Below, piece by piece: positions 7,537 to 15,106 of a stretch of 34,259 nucleotides of DNA. Under the pieces are notes generated by a model. The model made no database searches. It was not told where the DNA came from and was given only the letters and a program-made list of their open reading frames with translations. The stretch is taken from the NCBI GenBank assembly GCA_937960645.1, contig CALGPJ010000014.1, positions 1 to 34,259 of the forward strand. The letters are read 5' to 3'. This stretch comes from an uncultured Spirochaetia bacterium (GTDB lineage: Bacteria > Spirochaetota > Spirochaetia > JABEVK01). Both the position numbers and the translations under genes were made by a program. Position 1 is the first letter of the stretch. The number at the start of each line of letters is the position of its first letter.

Positions 7537-9665
7537 AATGGGAGCGCAGGGAAATCAGCGGACCTCAGGTTAAAAGCCTTGCCCGGAAACACGAAATCGA
7601 GAACCTCGAGGCGGCCATCCTGGTGCGGCGCGGCATCGTTCAGCCCGAGGCGCTCAAGTTTTACCTGCAGGACGATCTGCGGTGGACCCACAACCCCTTC
7701 CTCTTTCGGCAGATGGAGGATGCCGTCGATCGCATCCTCCTGGCCCGGGACGAGGGCGAAAAGGTCCTGGTGTTCGGGGACCGGGACACCGACGGCATCA
7801 CCAGCACCACCCTCCTGGTGGAAACCCTACAGTCCTTCGGCATGAGCCACGTGGAGTGGCGCCTTCCGATGGGAGACGAGCCTTACGGCCTGACCCGGCG
7901 GGTGATCGACGATTTTGCCGCACGGGACGGCACCCTGATCATCTGCGTGGACTGCGGCATTTCCAACGTGGTCGAAATTGCCTGGGCAAAGGAGCTGGGG
8001 ATCGACGTGATCGTGGTGGACCACCATCAGGCCGGCGAGACCTTGCCGCCTGCCCTGGCGATCATCAATCCCAAGGTCCCGGGTGAAACCTATCCCTTCG
8101 CCCATCTGGCGGCCTGCGCCGTCACCGCCAAACTCTGCTGGGCGTTGCGATTTGCGGATACCGAGCTTTATAACCAGGGTTTTTGTATTCTCAACGCCAC
8201 GCCGGGGGACGGGTTTTTGCGCGTGGAGGCCGTCAAGCTCGTCAACCTTTTGGAAACGCGGCGGATTTCGATCGATTTTCGATCCACCAGTACCGCCCAT
8301 GATCGGGAGCGTCTGGCCAGCTTCCTGATGGGCACCGAGATTCTTGTGTATGGGGCCAGCCTGCAGTCCTCGCTTTTGCGCTCGATTTTTGGCCGCGGAG
8401 TGGACATTCACCTCACCGACATGGCGCCCGTCATCGCCAAGGCCTTTCCTGTCCTGGCGAATTTGGATCTCGCCGGCCTCTGTGCCCGCAGCCTGATTCC
8501 CAGGTACCTCAGCAGCGAGCCCTCGGAAATCGATATCCTGATCAGCCTTTGCATCAGCTACTTTTACAAGTCCAAGCCCGGCCTCAGCCAGGAATACCTC
8601 AGGCAGCTCGATCTGGTAGCCCTCGCCACCCTGGCCGACATGATGCCCCTCGAGGACGAAAATCGCATCCTGGTCAAGAAGGGCCTGAGGGTCCTCAACA
8701 ACACCTCCCGTCTGGGACTGCGCAATCTCCTGCTTCAAACGCGGCTGGGCACCCGGAAGCTCGGGGCACAGGACATCAGCTGGAACCTCACCCCCCTGAT
8801 CAACAGCACGGGGAGGATGGGGGTCCCCGACAAGGCTGTCCGCCTTTTGTTGGGGCAGAAGCCCGAGGAGCTAACCGCCCTGGCCAAAGAAATCGCCGCC
8901 CACAACGAGGACCGCAAAAGTCAAAGCGAGGCTGCCTGGGACAAGTTTCTCCAGCCGGCAAAAGAAAGCCGCGATGTTTATCGCAACTTCTCCTGTGTCG
9001 CCTCCGAGGAGATTCCCCGCGGCATCACCGGCATCCTGTCCAACCGCCTCATGAATGCCCTGAATGTTCCCTCGGTGGTACTCAGCCTGGCCGGGGATCA
9101 CGTGGTCGGCAGTCTGAGGAGTTGCCGCAACTTCGAGACCCGCCGCTTTTTGGAGACCTTCGGCGACATCTTTTTGGACTTCGGAGGGCACGCTGTGGCC
9201 GCCGGGTTCCAGCTGGAGAAGTCCAAACTCCCCGCTTTCTTTGAACGGCTGGGCCAGGTGGCCGCAGATTTTCCGCTCAACGACCATCCCGATGAAGCCG
9301 TCCTCATGATCGATGCCGAGCTGCCGGTCAGTTCTTTCAACAGTCAGGTCTTGCTCAGAGTCCTGGATCTGTTCGAGCCCTATGGCGAGGCCTGGGGCCC
9401 ACTGACCTTCGTGGTTCGCGGGGCAAGGCTCAAATCCCTGGAAGCGATCGGCAAGGAGGGGCGCCATCTCAAGTTGGGCCTGGAAATCGGCGAGAACCTC
9501 TGGACGGGGGTGAGCTGGGATAGTGCCGATCTCAAGGGCAAGGGGGCCTGGGTCGCCGGGGCCCTGGTGGATGTAGCCTTTCATGTCCAACGAAACTATT
9601 ATCAAGGCAGCGAAAGCCTGCAGCTTTTGATCAAGGATTTGCACAATGCCGATAAAACTGTTTAA
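7533..9665 (+). CDS. recJ: single-stranded-DNA-specific exonuclease RecJ, enlarged
   Basis: 5'-3' exonuclease of the DHH superfamily acting with RecO-pathway repair. Visible motifs are the DxDxDG metal motif DRDTDG (83-88), DHH at 163-165, the LVALATLADMMPL segment (361-373), RGITGILSNRL (496-506), and the DHHA1 glycine-rich GGHAVAAGF (551-559), followed by an OB-fold-like C-terminus. At 710 residues it is much longer than the roughly 570 to 580 of E. coli RecJ. Most of the excess is an extra segment, about 205-355, between the DHH motif and LVALATLADMM. I recall similarly long RecJ proteins in spirochaetes. The ATG overlaps the deoA stop by 4 nt, and the 3' end overlaps the M23 gene by 20 nt. 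Confidence 0.92.
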   Translation: MKWERREISGPQVKSLARKHEIENLEAAILVRRGIVQPEALKFYLQDDLRWTHNPFLFRQMEDAVDRILLARDEGEKVLVFGDRDTDGITSTTLLVETLQSFGMSHVEWRLPMGDEPYGLTRRVIDDFAARDGTLIICVDCGISNVVEIAWAKELGIDVIVVDHHQAGETLPPALAIINPKVPGETYPFAHLAACAVTAKLCWALRFADTELYNQGFCILNATPGDGFLRVEAVKLVNLLETRRISIDFRSTSTAHDRERLASFLMGTEILVYGASLQSSLLRSIFGRGVDIHLTDMAPVIAKAFPVLANLDLAGLCARSLIPRYLSSEPSEIDILISLCISYFYKSKPGLSQEYLRQLDLVALATLADMMPLEDENRILVKKGLRVLNNTSRLGLRNLLLQTRLGTRKLGAQDISWNLTPLINSTGRMGVPDKAVRLLLGQKPEELTALAKEIAAHNEDRKSQSEAAWDKFLQPAKESRDVYRNFSCVASEEIPRGITGILSNRLMNALNVPSVVLSLAGDHVVGSLRSCRNFETRRFLETFGDIFLDFGGHAVAAGFQLEKSKLPAFFERLGQVAADFPLNDHPDEAVLMIDAELPVSSFNSQVLLRVLDLFEPYGEAWGPLTFVVRGARLKSLEAIGKEGRHLKLGLEIGENLWTGVSWDSADLKGKGAWVAGALVDVAFHVQRNYYQGSESLQLLIKDLHNADKTV

Positions 9666-10629
9666 CCTGTTTTTCCTCACAGTCAATCTCGCCGGCACCT
9701 TTCAGTCGGAGCCCACCCTGAGTGTCACCCCAACGGCCGGACAGGGGGAGTGGTTTTCTGTCCTGATCGAAAACTACGAGGAGCGCGAGGGGCGGGATGC
9801 CCGGTTTCAGGTTCGTTTCCTGACTCTGGCAGAGAAGGAGCTCATCAACCGACAAAGCTTTCCCCTGCGCTATGGTTTCGGCCCGGCGGTCCAGGCCTTC
9901 GTGATCGGCACCTACCTGGAGTGGCCGCCGGGGGATTACATCGTAGAGGTCAAAAGCCTGCGCACCAACTGGATTAAGCGCGAGACGGTGCGGATCACTC
10001 CCGTAGGCTACCCGTCTGCCGAGCTGCGGCTCGATCGGGCCCTGACCGACCTCATCACCGCACCCGATCCACGCAAGGAAGAGGATACCCGGGAATTCTG
10101 GCGGATCATGAACACCTACGAGCCTTTTGCGGCTCCGCTTTTGCCCGAGTTCGTGAAACCCGTCGTCGATCCACACAGGACCAGTTCACCGTTTGGGGTG
10201 CGTCGAACCTATATTTATCATACGGGCCGACGCTCCGTTTCCTATCATTGGGGTGTCGATTACGCCGGACCTACCGGCACGCCCGTGTACGCCCCTGCCC
10301 CGGGCCGCGTCGTGCTGGCCAAATCCCGGGTGGTGAGCGGCAACACGGTCATGATCGAACACCTTCCCGGGGTGATCAGCATCTACTACCACCTAAACAC
10401 CATCGAGGTCGCACGGGAGCAGGAGGTTCAGACCGGGACCTTGATCGGTACCATCGGGAGCACTGGGTTGAGCACCGGTCCCCACCTGCATTTCGAGGTT
10501 CGGGTGCACGGAATACCGATTTCGCCCGAGACTCTTTACAAAGATCTGTTGGTGAGACTGCCGCAACACTACCTTTCCCCGCCGGCCCCCACTCCCGCCG
10601 TGGCTCCGGCCGTGGGGGCGGGAGAGTGA
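9646..10629 (+). CDS. exported M23 (LytM-type) metallopeptidase
   Basis: Predicted periplasmic zinc endopeptidase or peptidoglycan-binding regulator. The 327-residue protein has a short N-terminal hydrophobic segment (4-17) that looks like a signal peptide. A beta-rich region (about 25-125) of unknown role follows, then a LytM domain in the C-terminal half. The metal site is intact: H201 and D205 in HWGVDYAG, catalytic H249 in YYHL, and H280 and H282 in HLHFEV, so it should be active rather than an EnvC/NlpD-like inactive form. The tail is proline- and alanine-rich. The start lies 20 nt inside recJ, which implies coupled translation. Its target in cell-wall remodelling is not evident from context. 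Confidence 0.9.
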   Translation: MPIKLFNLFFLTVNLAGTFQSEPTLSVTPTAGQGEWFSVLIENYEEREGRDARFQVRFLTLAEKELINRQSFPLRYGFGPAVQAFVIGTYLEWPPGDYIVEVKSLRTNWIKRETVRITPVGYPSAELRLDRALTDLITAPDPRKEEDTREFWRIMNTYEPFAAPLLPEFVKPVVDPHRTSSPFGVRRTYIYHTGRRSVSYHWGVDYAGPTGTPVYAPAPGRVVLAKSRVVSGNTVMIEHLPGVISIYYHLNTIEVAREQEVQTGTLIGTIGSTGLSTGPHLHFEVRVHGIPISPETLYKDLLVRLPQHYLSPPAPTPAVAPAVGAGE

Positions 10630-10633
10630 GGGG

Positions 10634-10665
10634 CTCAGTCCAAAGGGTCAAAACTCGGGACTGAG
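10634..10665. terminator. possible hairpin between convergent M23 and hom genes
   Basis: A perfect 8-bp inverted repeat (CTCAGTCC at 10634-10641 and GGACTGAG at 10658-10665, 16-nt loop) spans the 19-nt gap and the end of hom. Neither strand has a good T-run after it, so intrinsic termination is doubtful; it may protect mRNA 3' ends. A second 8-bp repeat (10592-10599 with 10617-10624) lies just inside the M23 gene. Confidence 0.25.
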
Positions 10666-11925
10666 GACTTCCCGGGGGGTGCTCACAATCGGATAACAGC
10701 GGGCCTCCGGCCCCAGCACAGTTCGCAGGGTTCCCAGGGTAGCGGGCTGGGTGACGAGGCGATACACCTTGCCATCGGGGAACTCCAACCGGTTGATCCC
10801 CTCCAGCTCCAATCCTGCCTGAGCCATCGAGAGCTGGGGACTCGATCCCGCCTGAACGGGGAGGATCACCAGCCATCGGCGCAGGACGATGTCGTCGCTG
10901 AGGGCCTCGGCCTCGGGTGCGATACCGGGAAGGATCTCGAAGTTTTTCTGGAAAACCTGGGTAAGGTCCAGGGCAAGCTGGATCAGATCGGCGACCACGG
11001 CGTTTGCTGTCGGGTAGGAACCGGCACCCCGGCCAATCAAGGTTTGAAGTCCGAAGGCAGATCCCAAAAGGGTAACCCCGTTGAATACCCCGCTGACGTT
11101 GGCGAGAGGGTGGCCGGCCTCCAAAAAGGCGGGGCCGACACGGATGGCAAACCCTTCCTGCCGCAGCTCGGCAGTGGCCAGAAGTTTGAGCTGATATCCG
11201 AGACTCTCACCTGATCGGACATCGTTGAGGCTCAGGCTTTGGATGCCATAGGTGGGCACCGATTTCAAGGGGATGGTCCGCCCGAAGGCCAGGCCAGCAA
11301 TCAACGTGATTTTGTGCGCGGTGTCGGCCCCGGACACGTCGAGGGTGGGGTCGGCCTCGGCATATCCCTCCGCCTGAGCCTCCTGGAGGGCATGCGCGTA
11401 GGTGACGTGGTCCCGCTGCATTCGGGTGAGGATGTAGTTGGTGGTTCCGTTGAGGATGGCATGAATGGCACCCAGGCGGCTGGGGCCGTAGGCGGTCCCC
11501 AAAAGCTCGATGATGGGGATACTGCCGCCGCAGCTGGCCTCCCAGCCCAGGCTCACCCCGGCCGCCCTGGCCTTGCTGAAGATCTCGCTTCCTTTCTCGG
11601 CGAGCAGCTTTTTATTGGCCGTTACGATGTGTTTTCGGTGTTCGATAGCCTCCTGAAGGAGTTGAAAAGCGAAGCCGGTGCCGCCGACAAGCTCAACGAT
11701 GACATCGGTTTTGGGATCGTTCAGGGCCTCCCTGTAATCGGTCCGAAACAAGGTTTGGGGCAGGCCCAGCTCACGCACCTTGCCGTGATCCAAATCGACG
11801 AGGTGCCGTAGTTCCAGCTCCACACCGAACCGTTGCCGGATTGCTTCTTTACGGACATGAATGAGGGATGCGGTGCCGCTTCCGACGGTACCGCAACCCA
11901 CTATGGCGATTCCCAGGGTTTTCAT
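10648..11925 (-). CDS. hom: homoserine dehydrogenase
   Basis: NAD(P)H-dependent reduction of aspartate semialdehyde to homoserine, the branch point to threonine and methionine. The 425 residues give a monofunctional enzyme: Rossmann motif GCGTVGSG at about 10-17, the TANKKLLAE stretch near 103-111, the NGTTNYIL motif and EADPTLDVSGADTAHK carrying the family's conserved Asp and Lys, then a C-terminal region (about 345-425) of the size of an ACT regulatory domain. It is not fused to aspartokinase. The ATG lacks a Shine-Dalgarno sequence and lies 16 nt after the LysM lipoprotein gene. It may be co-transcribed or served by its own promoter at 11934-11962. No thrB or thrC is nearby. Confidence 0.95.
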   Translation of the reverse strand: MKTLGIAIVGCGTVGSGTASLIHVRKEAIRQRFGVELELRHLVDLDHGKVRELGLPQTLFRTDYREALNDPKTDVIVELVGGTGFAFQLLQEAIEHRKHIVTANKKLLAEKGSEIFSKARAAGVSLGWEASCGGSIPIIELLGTAYGPSRLGAIHAILNGTTNYILTRMQRDHVTYAHALQEAQAEGYAEADPTLDVSGADTAHKITLIAGLAFGRTIPLKSVPTYGIQSLSLNDVRSGESLGYQLKLLATAELRQEGFAIRVGPAFLEAGHPLANVSGVFNGVTLLGSAFGLQTLIGRGAGSYPTANAVVADLIQLALDLTQVFQKNFEILPGIAPEAEALSDDIVLRRWLVILPVQAGSSPQLSMAQAGLELEGINRLEFPDGKVYRLVTQPATLGTLRTVLGPEARCYPIVSTPREVLSPEF

Positions 11926-11933
11926 AAGGTCGA

Positions 11934-11962
11934 AGGATAATTTACTGCGGGGGGATGATCAA
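11934..11962 (-). promoter_or_regulatory. candidate hom promoter, nearly leaderless
   Basis: On the minus strand: TTGATC (4 of 6), 17-nt spacer, TATCCT (4 of 6), then 8 nt to the hom ATG. Transcription would start about 0 to 2 nt before the ATG. It overlaps the last codons of the upstream lipoprotein gene. Confidence 0.42.
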
Positions 11963-13273
11963 TTGCCAGCCGGGAAAGATCAGGTCCGGATTTTGAACCA
12001 GGCGGCGGTTTCGATACCAAATCTTTGGCCAGAGGAGGGCGTCTCCGTAGATTTCCGGATATTCGGCGATTCGCCACAAACAGTCGCGCCGCTCCGGAAT
12101 CAGGCGCACGGTGTAGAGTTTGTCGACGGCCATCGCCTCGTAGAGTCGGACGTATCGCAGGGCTTCCCGGAAATAGTCGTCAGCGACCGCGAAGTTGCCC
12201 CGCTCCTTTTCATCGACCCCCTTGAGCCAGGACTCCTGGGCAAGGGTGAGGTAGGTGACCCGGTTGACCTCTTCGAGCACGACAACCCGGTTTTCATCGA
12301 TGAGGCGGCTTTGGGGTTCTTCGGGTTTGGCTTCCTGCTGGCGCTGTCGTTGACGGAGAGCTTCTTCGCTGTCCCAGCCCTGGCCGCGGATGACATTGTT
12401 GTTTTCGTCGACCACGGTGAGGCGGCTGGCCCGCTCGATGGCCTGACGTGTGGCTTCCATGAGAGCCTCGGTGCGCTGTTGGGCCGTGCCGCCGCGAATT
12501 TTCTGGCTGGCAAGCTGGGCCAAATACCGGGCCTGCGTGAAGGAATCCTCGGCGTTGGTGAGATTGAACTGCCGTTGCGCACTCAATCCCCTCAGGAAGG
12601 CCTTGTTCGCGTTTTCCATCTCTTCAGGGGCCCAAATCGCGGCATCGCTCTTTTCCGCGGTGTCGAGGTTTTGACGGGCTTCGATGCGCAGCCGAGTGAC
12701 GGTTTGGATACGAGCCTCCAGACGGTCACGATGATCGACCATGTCGCCGATCAACGGCTGAGACCTTTCCCGGATCGCCGCAAGATCCCCGGACGCCATG
12801 AGAGTCATGGCCTCGTCGTAACGAAGTTTGAGGGCCTGGTATTCCTCGGGGGTGTATTTGTCGGCATTGATGCCTAAAAGCAGGTTGTGTGCATCCTCCA
12901 ACCTCTTGCGCTGTGCAGCGATAGAACCCTGGCGGGCCTCGTTTTGCGCCCGAAGGGCTGCCTCCCGGGCCAGGGCCAGGGCGGCACGAGCATCCTCGTA
13001 CTTTCCTTCTTGATCGAGCTGCCTCGCTCTTGCGAGTTCATTTTGTGCACTGCTGAGTGCATCGGGGGCGTAGCGGGCAGCTTCCAGATCCTCGGCAGCC
13101 TTGATCGCCGACTCGACTTCCTGGTATTCCTCCATGGACAGCTGCCTGGGCGTCGTCACGACGCCGCCATCGGTAGGGGCGGGCTCAGGAGTGGGCTCGG
13201 GTGTGGGAGGTGTCGAGGGACAAGCGGTGAAAAAGACCAGAGCGACCAGTGAGAACCATGAAAGTTTTTTCAT
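11942..13273 (-). CDS. LysM-domain lipoprotein with long helical region
   Basis: Predicted membrane-anchored periplasmic protein that binds peptidoglycan. The 443 residues begin with a lipoprotein signal peptide (KK, then hydrophobic 5-16) and a spirochaete-tolerant lipobox ending FFTAC with C18. A proline/threonine-rich linker follows (19-35), then a long, charged, mostly helical region (about 45-385) with tetratricopeptide-like character, and a C-terminal LysM-like domain (about 388-442: ERRDCLWRIAEYPEIYG ... NPDLIFPGWQLIIP). The ATG has a strong AAGGAGG ribosome binding site 7 to 8 nt upstream. It diverges from the FecR-domain gene and precedes hom. I cannot assign a precise role; tethering or organising the periplasm is an inference from architecture. 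Confidence 0.85.
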   Translation of the reverse strand: MKKLSWFSLVALVFFTACPSTPPTPEPTPEPAPTDGGVVTTPRQLSMEEYQEVESAIKAAEDLEAARYAPDALSSAQNELARARQLDQEGKYEDARAALALAREAALRAQNEARQGSIAAQRKRLEDAHNLLLGINADKYTPEEYQALKLRYDEAMTLMASGDLAAIRERSQPLIGDMVDHRDRLEARIQTVTRLRIEARQNLDTAEKSDAAIWAPEEMENANKAFLRGLSAQRQFNLTNAEDSFTQARYLAQLASQKIRGGTAQQRTEALMEATRQAIERASRLTVVDENNNVIRGQGWDSEEALRQRQRQQEAKPEEPQSRLIDENRVVVLEEVNRVTYLTLAQESWLKGVDEKERGNFAVADDYFREALRYVRLYEAMAVDKLYTVRLIPERRDCLWRIAEYPEIYGDALLWPKIWYRNRRLVQNPDLIFPGWQLIIPPQ

Positions 13274-13300
13274 GACATTTCCTCCTTGATGAACACACTT

Positions 13301-13329
13301 AACATAGCATGTTTGGCCCTGTTAAGCAA
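13301..13329 (-). promoter_or_regulatory. candidate promoter of LysM lipoprotein gene
   Basis: On the minus strand: TTGCTT (3 of 6), 17-nt spacer, TATGTT (4 of 6) preceded by TGC, an extended -10. It leaves a leader of about 20 nt containing AAGGAGG. It overlaps the proposed FecR-gene promoter on the other strand. Confidence 0.42.
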
Positions 13330-13347
13330 TCAAAAAGGGAGTACACT
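13319..13347 (+). promoter_or_regulatory. candidate promoter of FecR-domain gene
   Basis: CTGTTA (3 of 6), 17-nt spacer, TACACT (4 of 6), with transcription starting near 13354 and a leader of about 30 nt carrying the GAGGAG ribosome binding site at 13371-13376. The -35 is weak and the call is tentative. Confidence 0.3.
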
Positions 13348-13383
13348 AGTGTTGGTGACATAAAAAGATCGAGGAGTTTGGGA

Positions 13384-14493
13384 ATGAATAAAAAATGGGT
13401 GATTTTTAGTCTTTTGGCATCTTTGGGATTGGAACTTTGGTCCCAGCAGATCGGGAGCATTGCGGTTTTGAGGGGAACGGTGCGCATCCAGAGGAACGGG
13501 CGCGATGTCGCCGCTCGGGAACTGGACCTGGGCGCCGCTATCGAAAACCAGGACCTGATTCGAACCTCCCGCGGATCGGTGCTCGAAATTGCCATGGACC
13601 CCAGGACTGGCTTCAACGGACGGCTCACCATCCGGGAAAACACGACGGTACAGGTGGAATTGAGCAAAATCAGAAACAATTCGCGGGGGCAAATCGAACT
13701 CATCACGGGCAGTGTCGGCATGAGCGTCAATAGGCTGGCCAGCGGTTCGACCGTCAATGTTCGGACCCAGTCGGCCAACATGGGTGTGCGCGGTACGGCC
13801 TTCGACGTGACCACCGAACCGGGCGGCAGTGTGCTGGTGTCCACCACCGAAGGTCGGGTGGCCTGTGAGGATCCCGAGGGGAACACCGTTTACAGCGAAC
13901 CGGGATCGGTCGTGGAAGCCGGGGAGGAAGAAGGAAGTATGCGGGTGATACCGGTCGCCCTGTCTTCCCTGGAGCAATTCCGCCGGGAGTGGACGGCCCA
14001 GAAGATCGAATCCTTCCGCCCCAACGCGGCTCGGGCTGCCCGACAATTCGCCAACCAGTACCAGCGGTTGCTGAGGGAGTTCAATCAGGCTTATTCCCGG
14101 CTCGAGGCCCAGAACGCCATCATTCAGAAGTGGAGTAACGAGCACCGCCAGGGACAGACCGGTGGAAGGCAGGAGGCGATTCGGGAAAAACGGGCCATCA
14201 TCGGGCCGCTGATGAACCTGCGCCGCACCCTGTTTCTGTTCGAACGGATCTACTATCGACTTCTCGAGATTCGCGAATATTTGGACAATTCAGCCCTCAA
14301 CACGTCCCTGGGCGCTGGTCAGACCTTGCGCAGCTTTTTTGCCCAGGTCGATCGGGATGCTCCGGTTTTGAGCCAAAAAATGGGGCAGATACGCTTTGTG
14401 GCGAAATTGTACGCCCTCCGGAACGACGGAGAGCTGCCCATCCCCGGCTTTGGCGAGGATGATTCTGAGGATTCCGACAGTTTTTTTGAATAG
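13384..14493 (+). CDS. exported FecR-domain protein
   Basis: The 369-residue protein has a signal peptide (MNKK, hydrophobic 5-17, possible cleavage near LWS). A FecR-like beta domain follows (about 22-185), recognised from GSIAVLRGTVRIQRNG, IRTSRGSVLEI, the ELITGSV segment and VRTQSANMGVRGTAFDV. After this come a charged helical region (about 200-340) and an acidic tail rich in D, E and S. In spirochaetes FecR domains occur in periplasmic proteins unrelated to iron-siderophore signalling, and no sigma factor or TonB receptor is nearby, so I do not infer iron regulation. I chose the ATG at 13384 because GAGGAG lies 7 nt before it and the signal peptide follows at once; the in-frame ATG at 13309 would add 25 unlikely residues. 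Confidence 0.82.
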   Translation: MNKKWVIFSLLASLGLELWSQQIGSIAVLRGTVRIQRNGRDVAARELDLGAAIENQDLIRTSRGSVLEIAMDPRTGFNGRLTIRENTTVQVELSKIRNNSRGQIELITGSVGMSVNRLASGSTVNVRTQSANMGVRGTAFDVTTEPGGSVLVSTTEGRVACEDPEGNTVYSEPGSVVEAGEEEGSMRVIPVALSSLEQFRREWTAQKIESFRPNAARAARQFANQYQRLLREFNQAYSRLEAQNAIIQKWSNEHRQGQTGGRQEAIREKRAIIGPLMNLRRTLFLFERIYYRLLEIREYLDNSALNTSLGAGQTLRSFFAQVDRDAPVLSQKMGQIRFVAKLYALRNDGELPIPGFGEDDSEDSDSFFE

Positions 14494-14519
14494 ATCGTTT
14501 TGCCTGAATGAAAGAAGAA

Positions 14520-14548
14520 ATGACAAATCCTCCTTCATGGATTATAGT
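14520..14548 (+). promoter_or_regulatory. strong candidate promoter of HAMP-protein gene
   Basis: ATGACA (5 of 6), exactly 17 nt, TATAGT (5 of 6): the best sigma-70-type match in the window. Transcription should begin near 14555, only about 15 nt before the GTG start at 14570, leaving the AGAAGGAGG ribosome binding site as nearly the whole leader. Confidence 0.65.
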
Positions 14549-14563
14549 TGACCCAGAAGGAGG
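14529..14563 (+). promoter_or_regulatory. hairpin that would mask the HAMP-gene ribosome binding site
   Basis: CCTCCTTC (14529-14536) pairs with GAAGGAGG (14556-14563), and after a bulged A the TGG at 14538-14540 pairs with CCA at 14553-14555. This gives 11 bp with a 12-nt loop. The 3' arm is the Shine-Dalgarno sequence. The 5' arm lies upstream of the predicted transcription start, so only read-through RNA from the FecR gene could form it. There is no T-run after it, so it is not an intrinsic terminator. Confidence 0.5.
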
Positions 14564-14569
14564 TTGACT

Positions 14570-15094
14570 GTGGCCAAGACAGCGCGTCTCAAATACCTTG
14601 TCAGTCACAACATTCAAACTCGGTTCATTATCAACTTCGTGGCGGGTATCATCATCGTTTTTATCCTGGTGACGGCGGGATTTGTCGGGGCTAGTTGGGC
14701 GGCAAACAACCTGGGTGAGGGTAAGACCGAGGAAATTTTTACCCTTTCCACGCGAGTTCCCTCGGATGAGTTCATCATCGACCCGGTGACCGGAGAAAAG
14801 GAACCTGCCTACGTGCAAAAGATCAGCATCCTGTGGCGTTGGGAGATCGTGACCCCGGCCATCCTGATCAACAACCTTCTCATCCTCATCGTGCTGATCG
14901 TCGGCGGGATCATGTATACGCATCGGATCGCGGGTCCCCTGTACAACATCAACCGATCTCTGCAAAGGGCCTTGCATGGCAAGCTCCACCACCAAATTCG
15001 GCTGCGCAAAAAGGATCTTCTTCACGAGACGGTCGGACTCATCAACCAGGTTCTGGAAAAGGCTAATCTCATCACCCCGCCGCCAGGGGAGTAA
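14570..15094 (+). CDS. small two-helix membrane protein with HAMP-like domain
   Basis: A 174-residue inner-membrane protein. TM1 lies at about 20-46 and TM2 at about 98-116. A periplasmic loop of about 50 residues sits between them, and a cytoplasmic HAMP-like segment starts at HRIAGPLYNI and runs through IRLRKKDLLHE to the end. It has no kinase, cyclase or methyl-accepting output domain, so it ends where signalling proteins usually continue. The GTG at 14570 is chosen because AAGGAGG ends 6 nt upstream; the TTG at 14564 directly abuts that site. The function is unknown; it may be a partner subunit of a signalling or envelope complex. It sits 76 nt after the FecR gene and 12 nt before rlmB. 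Confidence 0.78.
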   Translation: MAKTARLKYLVSHNIQTRFIINFVAGIIIVFILVTAGFVGASWAANNLGEGKTEEIFTLSTRVPSDEFIIDPVTGEKEPAYVQKISILWRWEIVTPAILINNLLILIVLIVGGIMYTHRIAGPLYNINRSLQRALHGKLHHQIRLRKKDLLHETVGLINQVLEKANLITPPPGE

Positions 15095-15106
15095 ATTTTT
15101 CCCATC

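Noticed and set aside
13384-14493. Reading the FecR-domain protein as an iron-siderophore anti-sigma regulator
   Set aside because: It has a signal peptide, no inner-membrane anchor of the FecR type, and no sigma factor or TonB receptor next to it.
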